Shown here in pieces: positions 29,940-38,601 of a DNA stretch of 64,000 nt; position 1 is the stretch's first letter; the number at the start of each line of letters is the position of its first letter. A program made the position numbers and the translations under genes. The notes under the pieces were generated by a model. That model was not told the DNA's origin. It searched no databases and saw only the letters and a program-made list of their open reading frames with translations. The DNA comes from Rivibacter subsaxonicus (GTDB taxonomy: Bacteria; Pseudomonadota; Gammaproteobacteria; Burkholderiales; Burkholderiaceae_C), in the NCBI RefSeq assembly GCF_004217215.1, contig NZ_SHKP01000008.1, positions 266,441-330,440 on the forward strand, read 5' to 3'.

Positions 29940-30359
29940 TCAGCGCCGTCGCGCCACTTCCTGCTCCACCACCTGGGCGAGCAACTCGCGCAGGGCCGTC
30001 GCAAGTTCGTCGCGGGCCTCGGCGACGACCGTCTGCGCCGCCCGCTCTAGCACCGGCGCCAGGATCTCGCGCAGCCGGGACTCGATCACCAGGTCGACCT
30101 GGCGCTGGAGTTCGGGCAGCAGGCGCTGCACCAGTTGTTCCTCGTCGAACCCGGCCTCTGCCAGCTGCACGGCCACCGCCTCGACGACCTCCAGACCCGG
30201 TTCGACCGCTCCGGGCACGGGCGACCCGGCTGCAACCGTACTGCCGTCCTCGCCCGCCGGCGCGGGCAGCTCGAAGGCGTCGATGACCTCGGTCAGCGTC
30301 GGCACCGCCGACGGCGGCAGGCGGCGCGGGCCGGGCTGCGAAGGCGTGGAATCCACCAT
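29940..30359 (-). CDS. uncharacterised protein downstream of holC
   Basis: A 139-residue protein with a Pro-rich start (STPSQPGPRRLPPSAVPTLTEVIDAF), a variable Gly/Ala/Val linker and a helical C-terminal half (about residues 75-139, LLPELQRQVDLVIESRLREIL...LREILAPVLERA). It is encoded 6 bases after holC. A protein of this kind after holC in related genomes is annotated as DUF2486, but I cannot confirm that match from sequence. A partner role in clamp loading would be a guess. Confidence 0.65.
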   Translation of the reverse strand: MVDSTPSQPGPRRLPPSAVPTLTEVIDAFELPAPAGEDGSTVAAGSPVPGAVEPGLEVVEAVAVQLAEAGFDEEQLVQRLLPELQRQVDLVIESRLREILAPVLERAAQTVVAEARDELATALRELLAQVVEQEVARRR

Positions 30360-30365
30360 CCGGGG

Positions 30366-30827
30366 TCAGCCGCCGCGATCGGGCTGGCCGGCCGCGCCGG
30401 CGCGATCGTGATGAAGCAGCGTGTAGCCGCGATCGGCGTAGTGCTTCCAGCGTTGGCGCCCGGCCAGGCGCTCCTCGGCCGCGTCGCCGACCACCTCGAT
30501 CAGCCGCTCGAAGCTCTCGAAGCCTACGGCCACCTCGGGGCCGAGGTTGACCAGGACAGGGACCGCGGGCGCATCGGCCGCGTGCTCGACCAGCCAGATC
30601 GGCGTCGCCGCGCGCTGGGCCGGCGTCGGCTGCGCGCCGGCGGGCAGCCGCACATGGGCAACGAAGGCCAGCGGGTCGAAGCTCCAGAGTGCCCGGTCGA
30701 GTTCGGCCAGGCTTGAGGCTTCGCCGGTGACCGCGATCCGGGCCCCGCCGCGCTGCGCCTTGCGCAGCAAGCGGCAGGCGTAGGCCAGGCGATCGCCGAC
30801 GCCGGTGTGGAACGTCACCTCGGTCAT
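30366..30827 (-). CDS. holC: DNA polymerase III chi subunit
   Basis: A 153-residue protein with the HolC opening TEVTFHTGVGDRLAYACRLLRKA, the LDRALWSFDPLAFVAHVR segment and the VLVNLGPEVAVGFESFERLIEVVGD block. HolC links the clamp loader to single-strand binding protein. It lies 30 bases after pepA, the common order in betaproteobacteria. The C-terminal 20 residues are Gly/Ala/Arg-rich. Confidence 0.9.
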   Translation of the reverse strand: MTEVTFHTGVGDRLAYACRLLRKAQRGGARIAVTGEASSLAELDRALWSFDPLAFVAHVRLPAGAQPTPAQRAATPIWLVEHAADAPAVPVLVNLGPEVAVGFESFERLIEVVGDAAEERLAGRQRWKHYADRGYTLLHHDRAGAAGQPDRGG

Positions 30828-30857
30828 CGTGATCCCCGCCGCCGCCGCCGCTCCCGC

Positions 30858-32318
30858 TCAGCCGGCCAGCGACAGCAGGAAGTGGGTCAGCAGCGGCACC
30901 GGGCGGCCGGTACCGCCCTTGGCCGCGCCGGACTTCCAGGCCGTGCCGGCGATGTCGAGGTGGGCCCAACGGTACTTGGTGGCGTACTTGCTGAGGAAGC
31001 GCGCCGCGGTGATCGAGCCACCGGCGCGACCGCCGACGTTGCCCATGTCGGCGAAGTTGCTCTTGAGACCTTCGTCGTAGTCCTCGTCGAGCGGCATGCG
31101 CCAGGCCGGGTCGAGTCCGGCGTCGCCCGCGGCGAGCAGGCCGGCGGCCAGCTTGTCGTCGGCGCTGAACAGGCCCGAGCGATGGTGGCCGAGCGCGATC
31201 ACGCAGGCGCCGGTCAGCGTGGCGATGTCGACCACCGCCTGCGGCTTGAAGCGCTCGGCGTAGGTCAGCGCATCGCACAGGATGAGCCGGCCCTCGGCGT
31301 CGGTGTTGAGGATCTCGATGGTCTGGCCCGACATCGAGGTCACCACGTCGCCCGGCTTGACGGCGCGGCCGCTCGGCATGTTGTCGCACGAGGGAATCAG
31401 GCCGACCACGTTCAGCTTGAGCTTGAGTTCGCCGATGGCACGGAAGGTGCCCAGCACGCTGGCGGCGCCACCCATGTCGAACTTCATCTCGTCCATCTCG
31501 GCCGAGGGCTTGATCGAGATGCCGCCGGTGTCGAAGGTGATGCCCTTGCCGACCAGCACCACCGGCGCCTGGCTCTTGGCCGCACCGTCATGGCGCAGCA
31601 CGATGAACTTCAACGGCTCGTCGGAGCCCTGCGCCACGGCGAGGAAGGCCCCCATGCCGAGCTTCTCGACCGCCTTGCGGTCGAGCACCTCGACCTTGAA
31701 TCCGTACTGCTTGGCCAGTTCGCGGGCGCGATCGGCCAGATGCGAGGGCGTCGCGTGGTTGGCCGGACGGTTGCCGCACTCGCGCGCCAGCGCGACGCCG
31801 GATGCGATCGCCTCGCCGCGGCTCAGGCCCTGCTGCGCGGCCTTGAGCGAGCCCGCCGCCACCAGCAGCGAGACCTTCTTCAGCGCCGCGTCGGCCGGCG
31901 CGCTCGGCTTGGTGTGGCGATACACGTAGGTCGCATCGCCGACCGCGGCCACCAGGGCCTCGGCATGCGCGGCCTCGGGTGCCGCCAGGCCTGCATGCAG
32001 CACCGCCGCGTGCTTGGCCCCGCCCTGCTTCAGCGCAGCCAGCGCCGCGCCGACGGCCGACTTGAAGGCCTTGGCGCTGCCGTCGGCCGCCACCGCGAAC
32101 ACCAGCCGCGGTGCCTTGACGCCGGCCGGACGATGCACGTACAGCGCGCGGCCGGCCTTGAGCGCCAGGTCGTCCGAGGCCAGCGCCTCCTTCAGCAGCG
32201 CGGCCAGCGGCGCGTCCAGGCGCTGGCTCTTGGCCTCGCCGGCGAGCACCACGACGAGCGCGTCGCAGGCAATCTTGGAAGGCGCATCGGCGCCGGCACT
32301 GAGGGCACGGAAATCCAT
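30858..32318 (-). CDS. pepA: leucyl aminopeptidase PepA
   Basis: A 486-residue M17 aminopeptidase that removes N-terminal residues. The metal and active-site region is intact: [18 protein letters not shown] and the signature NTDAEGRL (in [17 protein letters not shown]). PepA can also bind DNA as an architectural factor (Xer and carAB control in E. coli). It heads a pepA-holC-unknown operon and is divergent from lptF with only 37 bases between the two starts. Confidence 0.96.
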   Translation of the reverse strand: MDFRALSAGADAPSKIACDALVVVLAGEAKSQRLDAPLAALLKEALASDDLALKAGRALYVHRPAGVKAPRLVFAVAADGSAKAFKSAVGAALAALKQGGAKHAAVLHAGLAAPEAAHAEALVAAVGDATYVYRHTKPSAPADAALKKVSLLVAAGSLKAAQQGLSRGEAIASGVALARECGNRPANHATPSHLADRARELAKQYGFKVEVLDRKAVEKLGMGAFLAVAQGSDEPLKFIVLRHDGAAKSQAPVVLVGKGITFDTGGISIKPSAEMDEMKFDMGGAASVLGTFRAIGELKLKLNVVGLIPSCDNMPSGRAVKPGDVVTSMSGQTIEILNTDAEGRLILCDALTYAERFKPQAVVDIATLTGACVIALGHHRSGLFSADDKLAAGLLAAGDAGLDPAWRMPLDEDYDEGLKSNFADMGNVGGRAGGSITAARFLSKYATKYRWAHLDIAGTAWKSGAAKGGTGRPVPLLTHFLLSLAG

Positions 32319-32355
32319 CGTCGGGTCCTTATACGATCTCTAGAATAAGCCGCAG

Positions 32356-33483
32356 ATGTTATTCGATTCCACTCTCCGCCGAGACCTCTCGCGCAGCTTC
32401 GGGGCGACCCTGATCGTGATCCTGACCATCGTCATCACGATGTTCATGATCCGCACGCTCGGCCAGGCCGCCGGTGGTTCGGTCGACCCGCGCGACGTCG
32501 CGCTGCTGCTCGGCTACATCACGCTGGAGAACCTGCCGACGATGCTCAGCCTGTCGCTGTTCATCGCGGTCGTCACGACGCTGACGCGGATGTACCGCGA
32601 CAGCGAGATGGTGATCTGGTTCGCCAGCGGCGTGAGCCTGATGCGCTTCCTGCGCCCGGTGCTGCGGCTGGCGATGCCGGTGATCGTCATCATCACGCTG
32701 CTGGCCTTCGTCGTCTGGCCCTGGGGCAACCGACAGGTCGCCGAGCTCAAGGACCGCTACCAGCGGCGCTCGGACCTGGCCCGCATCGCGCCCGGCCAGT
32801 TCCAGACCTCGAGCGACGGCAAGCGCGTGTTCTTCATCGACAAGGACACCGGCGACGGCAGCAACGCGCGCAACGTCTTCCTGCTCGAGCGAAATGCCGA
32901 TGGCGAGTCGGTCACCTCGGCGCGCAGCGGCCGCGTCGTGGTCGAAGGCAACGACCGCTTCGTCGAACTCGAACGTGGTCAGCGCAGCGAGCTGAACCCG
33001 GTCACGCTCGAGCGCCGCCAGGCCAGCTTCGACAGCTACCGGGCGATCGTCGGCGAGCGCCTGGTCAGCCCCAACGAGAACCTGCCGCCAAAGGCGCTGG
33101 GCACGATCGCGCTGCTGCTCGATCCCACGCCGCGCCACCAGGCCGAGCTGGTCTGGCGCACTGGCCTGGCGCTCGGCGCCTTCAACCTGGTGCTGCTCGG
33201 CATCGGACTGTCGGCCGGCAACCCGCGCCGCGCCAGCAGCTGGAACCTGCTCTATTCGCTGCTCGCCTTCGTCGTCTACTTCAACCTGCTCAACCTCAGT
33301 CAGGCCTGGGTCGCGAGCGGCCGCCTCGGGCCGTGGACGACGCTGCTCCTGGTGCACGGGCTGACCCTGGCCGGAGCGCTGGCACTGCTGTGGTGGCGCG
33401 AGCGTGGCACGGCACTGTCGCTGCGTCGCAGACGCATGCCGGTACCGGCCGCCGGCGACGCAGCCACGCCGGCGGCGCGCTGA
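32356..33483 (+). CDS. lptF: LPS export permease LptF
   Basis: A 375-residue inner-membrane permease of the LptB2FG transporter that extracts lipopolysaccharide. It has N-terminal helices (SFGATLIVILTIVITMFMIRTL), a periplasmic beta-jellyroll domain (about residues 130-260) and C-terminal helices. Divergent from pepA, followed by lptG. An AT-rich TAGAATAAG lies directly before the ATG, so the promoter may overlap that of pepA. Confidence 0.93.
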   Translation: MLFDSTLRRDLSRSFGATLIVILTIVITMFMIRTLGQAAGGSVDPRDVALLLGYITLENLPTMLSLSLFIAVVTTLTRMYRDSEMVIWFASGVSLMRFLRPVLRLAMPVIVIITLLAFVVWPWGNRQVAELKDRYQRRSDLARIAPGQFQTSSDGKRVFFIDKDTGDGSNARNVFLLERNADGESVTSARSGRVVVEGNDRFVELERGQRSELNPVTLERRQASFDSYRAIVGERLVSPNENLPPKALGTIALLLDPTPRHQAELVWRTGLALGAFNLVLLGIGLSAGNPRRASSWNLLYSLLAFVVYFNLLNLSQAWVASGRLGPWTTLLLVHGLTLAGALALLWWRERGTALSLRRRRMPVPAAGDAATPAAR

Positions 33484-33496
33484 GGACCGACGGCCG

Positions 33497-34636
33497 ATGC
33501 GCACCGTCCGACGCCTGCTCTACAGCGAGATCCTGGGGGCGGTGCTGTTCGTCACCGTCGCCTTCCTGGCACTGTTCTACTTCATCGATTTCGTCGAGGA
33601 GATCGATGACGTCGGCCAAGGCAGCTACAGCGTGGCCAAGGCCGCGCTCTATTGCCTGATGCTGGTCCCCGGCCATCTCTACGAGCTGCTGCCGATCGCG
33701 GTGCTGATCGGCTCCATCTACGCGATGGCCAAGCTGGCCCAGTCCTCCGAGTTCACGATCCTGCGCACCGCCGGGCTCGGCCCGGGGCGCGCGCTGTCGC
33801 TGCTGGCCGTGCTCGGCATCGGCTTCGGCGCGCTCAGCTTCGCGCTCGGCGACGTCGTCGCACCCTGGTTCGACCAGCACGCCAACCAGTTGCGCAACAA
33901 CGCGCGGCGCGGCGACCCGGTCGCACCGGCCGGCGCCCAGACCGCCGGCGCCGGCGCCTGGCTCAAAGATCGGCGCGAAGCGCCGGCCGGTGCGATGCCG
34001 CCGGGCGAGCGCCTCGACACGATCCGCGTCGGCCGCGTGCTGGCCAACGGCACGCTCGAGGACGTGCAACTCTTCGAGTTCGATGCCGACGGCCAGTTGC
34101 TCACCCGGGTGCAGGCCACCGGCGCGAGCGTCGACGGCAGGCGCCTGCGCCTAGTCGACGCCCAGGTGGCGCGCTGGCGCGCCGACGCCGACGGCAACCT
34201 GCCGGCGATCGAACAACTGGCCCAACTCGACTGGCCGAGCACGCTGACGCCGGCGGTGGTGGCGGCGGCGGTGTCGCCGGTGAAGAGCATGTCCACGCTC
34301 AACCTCTATCGCTACACCAGCCACCTGTCCGACAACGAACAGGCGGCGCAACGGCACGAGATCCAGTTCTGGAAGAAGGCGCTCAACCCGCTGGCGCCGC
34401 TGGTGATGCTGGCGCTGGCGCTGCCCTTCGCCTACCTGCACGGGCGCTCGGGCGGGGTCAGCCTCAAGGTCTTCGGCGGCATCCTGCTCGGCATCAGCTT
34501 CGTGCTGCTCAACAACGTCTCGACCCATCTCGGACTCCTGCGCGACTGGACGCCCTGGATCGCGGCCGCCGCGCCGAGCGTGCTCTACCTGATGATGTCG
34601 ATGGCGGCCTTCAGTTGGCTGGTGAGAAACCGATGA
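33497..34636 (+). CDS. lptG: LPS export permease LptG
   Basis: A 379-residue partner permease of LptF, with the same three-part plan of helices, periplasmic domain and helices. The opening MRTVRRLLYSEILGAVLFVTVAFLALFYFIDF and the C-terminal block FAYLHGRSGGVSLKVFGGILLGISF are typical. Start chosen at ATG 33497, 13 bases after the lptF stop, with the GGACCGACGG region as a weak site. A nested double hairpin lies just after it. Confidence 0.93.
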   Translation: MRTVRRLLYSEILGAVLFVTVAFLALFYFIDFVEEIDDVGQGSYSVAKAALYCLMLVPGHLYELLPIAVLIGSIYAMAKLAQSSEFTILRTAGLGPGRALSLLAVLGIGFGALSFALGDVVAPWFDQHANQLRNNARRGDPVAPAGAQTAGAGAWLKDRREAPAGAMPPGERLDTIRVGRVLANGTLEDVQLFEFDADGQLLTRVQATGASVDGRRLRLVDAQVARWRADADGNLPAIEQLAQLDWPSTLTPAVVAAAVSPVKSMSTLNLYRYTSHLSDNEQAAQRHEIQFWKKALNPLAPLVMLALALPFAYLHGRSGGVSLKVFGGILLGISFVLLNNVSTHLGLLRDWTPWIAAAAPSVLYLMMSMAAFSWLVRNR

Positions 34637-34667
34637 GCGCCGCACGGCCGCTCCGAATGCGCTCGTT

Positions 34668-34702
34668 CCCCCACGGGGGGACGGCGCGCAGCGCCTTGGG
34701 GG
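34668..34702. repeat. nested intergenic palindrome
   Basis: CCCCCA (34668-34673) pairs with TGGGGG (34697-34702), and inside it GGCGC (34683-34687) pairs with GCGCC (34691-34695) around GCA. It lies between lptG and cbiX. It resembles C/G-rich dispersed palindromes seen between genes in Burkholderiales, and short similar C5/G5 runs occur near 42329 and 13603. Confidence 0.55.
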
Positions 34703-34706
34703 CAGC

Positions 34707-35126
34707 ATGAGCGCCGCCGCACGCACGCCCTCCTCCCCTGGCATCCTGCTGTTCGCCCACGGCGCGCGCGACCCGAACTGGGCGCTGCCCTTCGAGGCGG
34801 TGGCCGCGCGGGTACGCGCGCTGCGGCCTGGCGCGCAAGTTCGGCTGGCATTTCTTGAGCTGATGAGCCCCGGGCTGGCCCAGGCTGGCGAGGAGTTGGT
34901 CGCCGCCGGTTGCGTCGAGATCACCGTCGTGCCGCTGTTCCTAGGCGCCGGCGGCCATGTGCGCAAGGATCTCCCAGCGCTGGTGCAAGCCCTGGCCACG
35001 GCGCACCCCGGCGTGCAGGTCCGCCTGCGCAGCGCCGTCGGCGAGGACCCGATCGTCATCGAGGCCCTGGCCGCTGCGGCCGCGCAGGATCCGACACCCG
35101 CCTTCTTGCCCGCCGCCACGCCATGA
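34707..35126 (+). CDS. cbiX: sirohydrochlorin chelatase CbiX/SirB type (short form)
   Basis: A 139-residue class II chelatase that inserts Co or Fe into sirohydrochlorin. Motifs: LLFAHGARDP (metal-site His18), FLELMSPGLAQAG and PLFLGAGGHVRKDLP (His84). The short length fits a homodimeric CbiX-S. The gene overlaps cysB by 4 bases (ATGA), linking a tetrapyrrole gene with control of sulfur assimilation, where siroheme is the cofactor of sulfite reductase. Confidence 0.88.
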   Translation: MSAAARTPSSPGILLFAHGARDPNWALPFEAVAARVRALRPGAQVRLAFLELMSPGLAQAGEELVAAGCVEITVVPLFLGAGGHVRKDLPALVQALATAHPGVQVRLRSAVGEDPIVIEALAAAAAQDPTPAFLPAATP

Positions 35127-36076
35127 ACCTGCACCAGTTTCGCTTCGTCCAGGAAGCGGCCCGCCGCAACCTCAACCTGACCGAGACGGCCAAGGCGCTG
35201 TTCACCTCGCAGCCCGGCGTCAGCAAGGCGATCCTGGAACTCGAGGAGGAACTCGGCGTCGACATCTTCGTGCGCCACGGCAAGCGCCTCAAGCGCATCA
35301 CCGAGCCCGGGCTCGAGGTGCTCAAGGCGATCGAGGTGATCCTGCGCGAGGTCGCCAACCTCAAGCGCATCGGCGAGGAGTTCAGCCAGCAGGACACGGG
35401 AACCCTCTCCATCGCCACCACCCACACCCAGGCCCGCTATGTGCTGCCACAGCCGGTGGTGGCGCTGCGTGCGCGCTTTCCGAAAGTCGCGGTCAGCCTG
35501 CACCAAGGCACGCCCGAGCAGGTCGCGCAGATGGTGCTCGACGGCCAGGCCGACGTCGGCCTGGCAACCGAATCGCTGGCCGCCTTCGAAGGCCTGGTCA
35601 CGCTGCCCTGCTACGAGTGGCAGCACATGGTGGTGCTGCCGGCTGCGCACGCGCTGGCCGGCGTCGAGCGCCTCGGCCTCGACGCGCTGGCGCGCGAACC
35701 GATCGTCACCTATCACGCCTCGTTCACCGGCCGCACCCGCATCGACCAGGCCTTCGCCGTCAAGGGACTCACGCCGAACGTGGTGCTGGAGGCGATCGAC
35801 TCCGACGTCATCAAGACCTACGTCAAGCTCGGCCTCGGCATCGGCATCGTGGCCGAGATGGCGGTACGCGACGACCCCGCCTTCGCGCCTGGCGGCGAGC
35901 TCGTCGCGCGGCCCGCGGCGCAGCTCTTCGGCCACAACGTGGCTCGCCTGGCCTTCAAGCGCGGCGCCTATCTGCGTCATTTCGTCTACGCCTTCGCCGA
36001 ACTCCTTAGCGACCGGCTCGATCGCGGCCTGATCGAGCGCGTGATGGCGGGTCACGGCGAGCACTTCGATCTTTGA
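35123..36076 (+). CDS. cysB: LysR-type regulator CysB/Cbl
   Basis: A 317-residue transcriptional regulator. The N-terminal helix-turn-helix is MNLHQFRFVQEAARRNLNLTETAKALFTSQPGVSKAI. The effector domain carries TLSIATTHTQARYVLP and GTPEQVAQMVLDGQADVGLATE, the classic CysB/Cbl sequences. It senses N- or O-acetylserine or sulfate-derived signals and activates sulfate or sulfonate assimilation genes. The ATG is within the end of cbiX (ATGA), so the two are translated together. Confidence 0.9.
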   Translation: MNLHQFRFVQEAARRNLNLTETAKALFTSQPGVSKAILELEEELGVDIFVRHGKRLKRITEPGLEVLKAIEVILREVANLKRIGEEFSQQDTGTLSIATTHTQARYVLPQPVVALRARFPKVAVSLHQGTPEQVAQMVLDGQADVGLATESLAAFEGLVTLPCYEWQHMVVLPAAHALAGVERLGLDALAREPIVTYHASFTGRTRIDQAFAVKGLTPNVVLEAIDSDVIKTYVKLGLGIGIVAEMAVRDDPAFAPGGELVARPAAQLFGHNVARLAFKRGAYLRHFVYAFAELLSDRLDRGLIERVMAGHGEHFDL

Positions 36077-36124
36077 GGCCAGCCGGCCGGGCGATCATCG
36101 GACGCACTCTCGGAGGACACGGCG

Positions 36125-37396
36125 TTGGACCTCAAGGACATCGGAACGCTCGTCACGGCCCTCGGCGTGCTGCTCGGCGCCGTGATCGGCGTGCTCAAGT
36201 ACCTGTCGTTCCGCGACAAGCAGCTCGCGGCCCAGACGGCGTTCCGCACGGTGGTCGATTCGCTGTCCTCGTCGGTTGAAGGCCAGCGCCTGGGTGGCGC
36301 GATCCTGCTGCGGCGATTCTTCGATCCGAAAACCGAACTCGGCGAAGGCAGGATGCCGTATGCCCGCGAGGCCGTCGACGTGATCGTCGCGCTGCTGCGC
36401 GAAACCGAGCCCGGAAACTTCCAGAAGCTGCTCGCCGACGGGCTGCTCTACGCCCCGTCTCTCGAAGGCGCGGACCTGCAGCGCACCAACCTGCAGAACG
36501 CGTACCTGGGTCGCAAGGACGGCGGCAAGGCGCCGAAGCTGAGTCGCGCCGACTTCTACCGTGCGGACCTCTCCGCGGCTTCGCTGAAGGGCGCGGATGC
36601 GTCGCGCGCCGTCTTCTACCAGGCACGCCTGCACAACACGATCTTCAGGGGGGCCGACCTGCGCGAGGCCATGTTCTTCGGGGCGGACCTGCTCGGTGCC
36701 GAGTTCAAGGGCGCCCGGCTGACGGGCGCCAACTTCGATCACGCGCGCAACGTCCCGCCGCAGATTGCAGAGCTCGTCGACAAGACGGGGGTCTACAACG
36801 GGCCAGAGGTCTTCGAGGCGTCGACCCAATCGCGCGCGGCAGATCGTCCGCAGATCTTCCTGAGCAAGCCAGGAACGCTGAGCGTGCTGCAGCAGGAGTT
36901 CGTGCGCCAGGTGACGACCTTCCTCGACGCTGAGCAGATCGATGTGGCGACCGTCGACCGCAGCGACTATCCGAATGTCGGCGCCGTCTCGGAAGTCCGG
37001 CGCGTGCTGAGCGGTTGCTCGGGCGCGCTGGTGCTCGGCTTTCGGCAGCTCGAAGTGAGCAAGGGCGTCTGGCGCGCCGGCACCGAGGAAGCGCGGGAGG
37101 TGGAGCACGTGGCCCTGCCGACGACCTGGAACCACGTGGAAGCCGGCATGGCCGCGATGGCGGGACTGCCGACGCTGTTCCTGGTCGAGCGCGGCGTGAT
37201 CGACGGCGTCTTCGCGCTGGGCGACGTCGGCCACGTGATCACCGATGTGGACCTGGCCCGGCCAAACCACCCCGAGATCCGCAGACGCGTCGCGGCATGG
37301 TGCAACTCGGTGCGCGAAGCAGGCCCGGCGTCGACCCGGCACCAGCCTCCAGGGCCCCCTCCCGATCCCAACCCGTTGCAGCAAGCTCGTTCATGA
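36125..37396 (+). CDS. membrane-anchored pentapeptide-repeat protein with a TIR/NDT-like C-terminal domain
   Basis: A 423-residue protein with three parts. Residues 1-27 form one membrane helix (IGTLVTALGVLLGAVIGVLKY). Residues about 112-205 are pentapeptide repeats (EGADLQRTNLQNAYL; SRADFYRADLSAASLKGAD; IFRGADLREAMFFGADLLGAEF), a right-handed quadrilateral beta-helix. Residues about 243-375 form a Rossmann-like domain (RPQIFLSKPG, DVATVDRSDYP, ALVLGFRQL, TTWNHVEAGMAAMAGLPTLFLVE), with a Glu (E339) on a helix as in TIR-type or nucleoside deoxyribosyltransferase-type nucleotide binders. The start is a TTG with GGAGG 8 bases upstream. It overlaps the downstream aminotransferase by 4 bases. Function is not known; a nucleotide-based effector is only an inference. 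Confidence 0.75.
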   Translation: MDLKDIGTLVTALGVLLGAVIGVLKYLSFRDKQLAAQTAFRTVVDSLSSSVEGQRLGGAILLRRFFDPKTELGEGRMPYAREAVDVIVALLRETEPGNFQKLLADGLLYAPSLEGADLQRTNLQNAYLGRKDGGKAPKLSRADFYRADLSAASLKGADASRAVFYQARLHNTIFRGADLREAMFFGADLLGAEFKGARLTGANFDHARNVPPQIAELVDKTGVYNGPEVFEASTQSRAADRPQIFLSKPGTLSVLQQEFVRQVTTFLDAEQIDVATVDRSDYPNVGAVSEVRRVLSGCSGALVLGFRQLEVSKGVWRAGTEEAREVEHVALPTTWNHVEAGMAAMAGLPTLFLVERGVIDGVFALGDVGHVITDVDLARPNHPEIRRRVAAWCNSVREAGPASTRHQPPGPPPDPNPLQQARS

Positions 37397-38580
37397 CCGC
37401 CACCAAGCCTCGCCTCACCAGCCGCCTGCCGGCCGTCGGCACCACGATCTTCAGCACCATGAGCGCGCTGGCGCAGCAGCATGGTGCGGTCAACCTCGGC
37501 CAGGGCTTCCCCGACTTCGACTGCGACCCGCGCCTGGTCGACCTGGTCACGGCCGCGATGGCGGCCGGCCACAACCAGTACCCGCCGATGCCCGGCGTTG
37601 CGGCGCTGCGCGAGGCGGTCGCCGCCAAGATCGAGCGTCTCTACGGCCACCGCTACGACCCCGATCGCGAGATCACCATCACCGCCGGTGCCACGCAGGC
37701 CATCCTGAGCTCGATCCTGGCCCTGGTGCATCCGGGCGACGAGGTGATCGTGCTCGAGCCCTGCTACGACAGCTATGGCCCGGCCATCGCGCTGGCCGGC
37801 GGCATCATGGTGCCGGTGGCGCTGACGCCGGGCAGCTTCAGTCCGGACTTCGCGGCGATCGCCTCGGCGCTGACGCCGCGCACCCGCGCGATCATCGTCA
37901 ACACCCCGCACAACCCGAGCGGCGCGACCTGGAGCGCGGAGCAGATACGCGCGCTCGAGGCGCTGCTGGCCCCGACCGACGTGATCCTGATCGCCGACGA
38001 GGTCTACGAGCACATGGTCTTCGACGGCGCGGCGCACCAGAGCGCCTCCCGCTTCGCGAGCCTGGCCGCGCGCAGCGTCGTGATCTCGAGCTTCGGCAAG
38101 ACCTTCCACGTCACCGGCTGGAAGGTCGGAACCGTCGCGGCACCGGCCGAGCTGACGGCCGAGTTCCGCAAGGTGCACCAGTTCAATGTGTTTACCGTGA
38201 ACACGCCGATGCAGCACGCGCTGGCGGCCTACCTGAGCGACCCGGCGCCCTACGAGACGCTGCCCGACTTCTACGCCGCCAAGCGCGATCACTTTCGCGC
38301 CGGGCTGGCCCGGAGGACGCCCTTCGAACTGCTGCCGGCCAGCGGCACCTACTTCCAGTGTGTTCGCTACGGCGGCCTGCCCGAGCCGATGGCCTCGATG
38401 CGCGAGCAGGACTTCTGCCGCTGGCTCACGACCGAGATCGGCGTGGCCGCCATTCCGCTGTCGGCCTTCTATGCCGAGGGATTCGAGCAACAGCTGGTGC
38501 GCTTCTGCTTTGCCAAACGCGAGGCCACGCTCGACAGCGCACTGGAACGGCTGGCCACGCTGGGCGACCGGCGCTCCTAG
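37393..38580 (+). CDS. PLP aminotransferase, methionine aminotransferase (YbdL) type
   Basis: A 395-residue class I/II aminotransferase. The N-terminal part (VNLGQGFPDFDCDP) and ITAGATQAILSSILALVHPGDEV are typical of the YbdL/kynurenine aminotransferase group, which transaminates methionine and aromatic amino acids. NTPHNPSGATWS and ISSFGKTFHVTGWKVG include the PLP Lys (FGKTFH) and the NPxG loop. Length fits the family. Its ATG overlaps the stop of the pentapeptide gene. Confidence 0.88.
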   Translation: MTATKPRLTSRLPAVGTTIFSTMSALAQQHGAVNLGQGFPDFDCDPRLVDLVTAAMAAGHNQYPPMPGVAALREAVAAKIERLYGHRYDPDREITITAGATQAILSSILALVHPGDEVIVLEPCYDSYGPAIALAGGIMVPVALTPGSFSPDFAAIASALTPRTRAIIVNTPHNPSGATWSAEQIRALEALLAPTDVILIADEVYEHMVFDGAAHQSASRFASLAARSVVISSFGKTFHVTGWKVGTVAAPAELTAEFRKVHQFNVFTVNTPMQHALAAYLSDPAPYETLPDFYAAKRDHFRAGLARRTPFELLPASGTYFQCVRYGGLPEPMASMREQDFCRWLTTEIGVAAIPLSAFYAEGFEQQLVRFCFAKREATLDSALERLATLGDRRS

Positions 38581-38601
38581 TCCCGCGGCAGCGCGGCGGG
38601 A

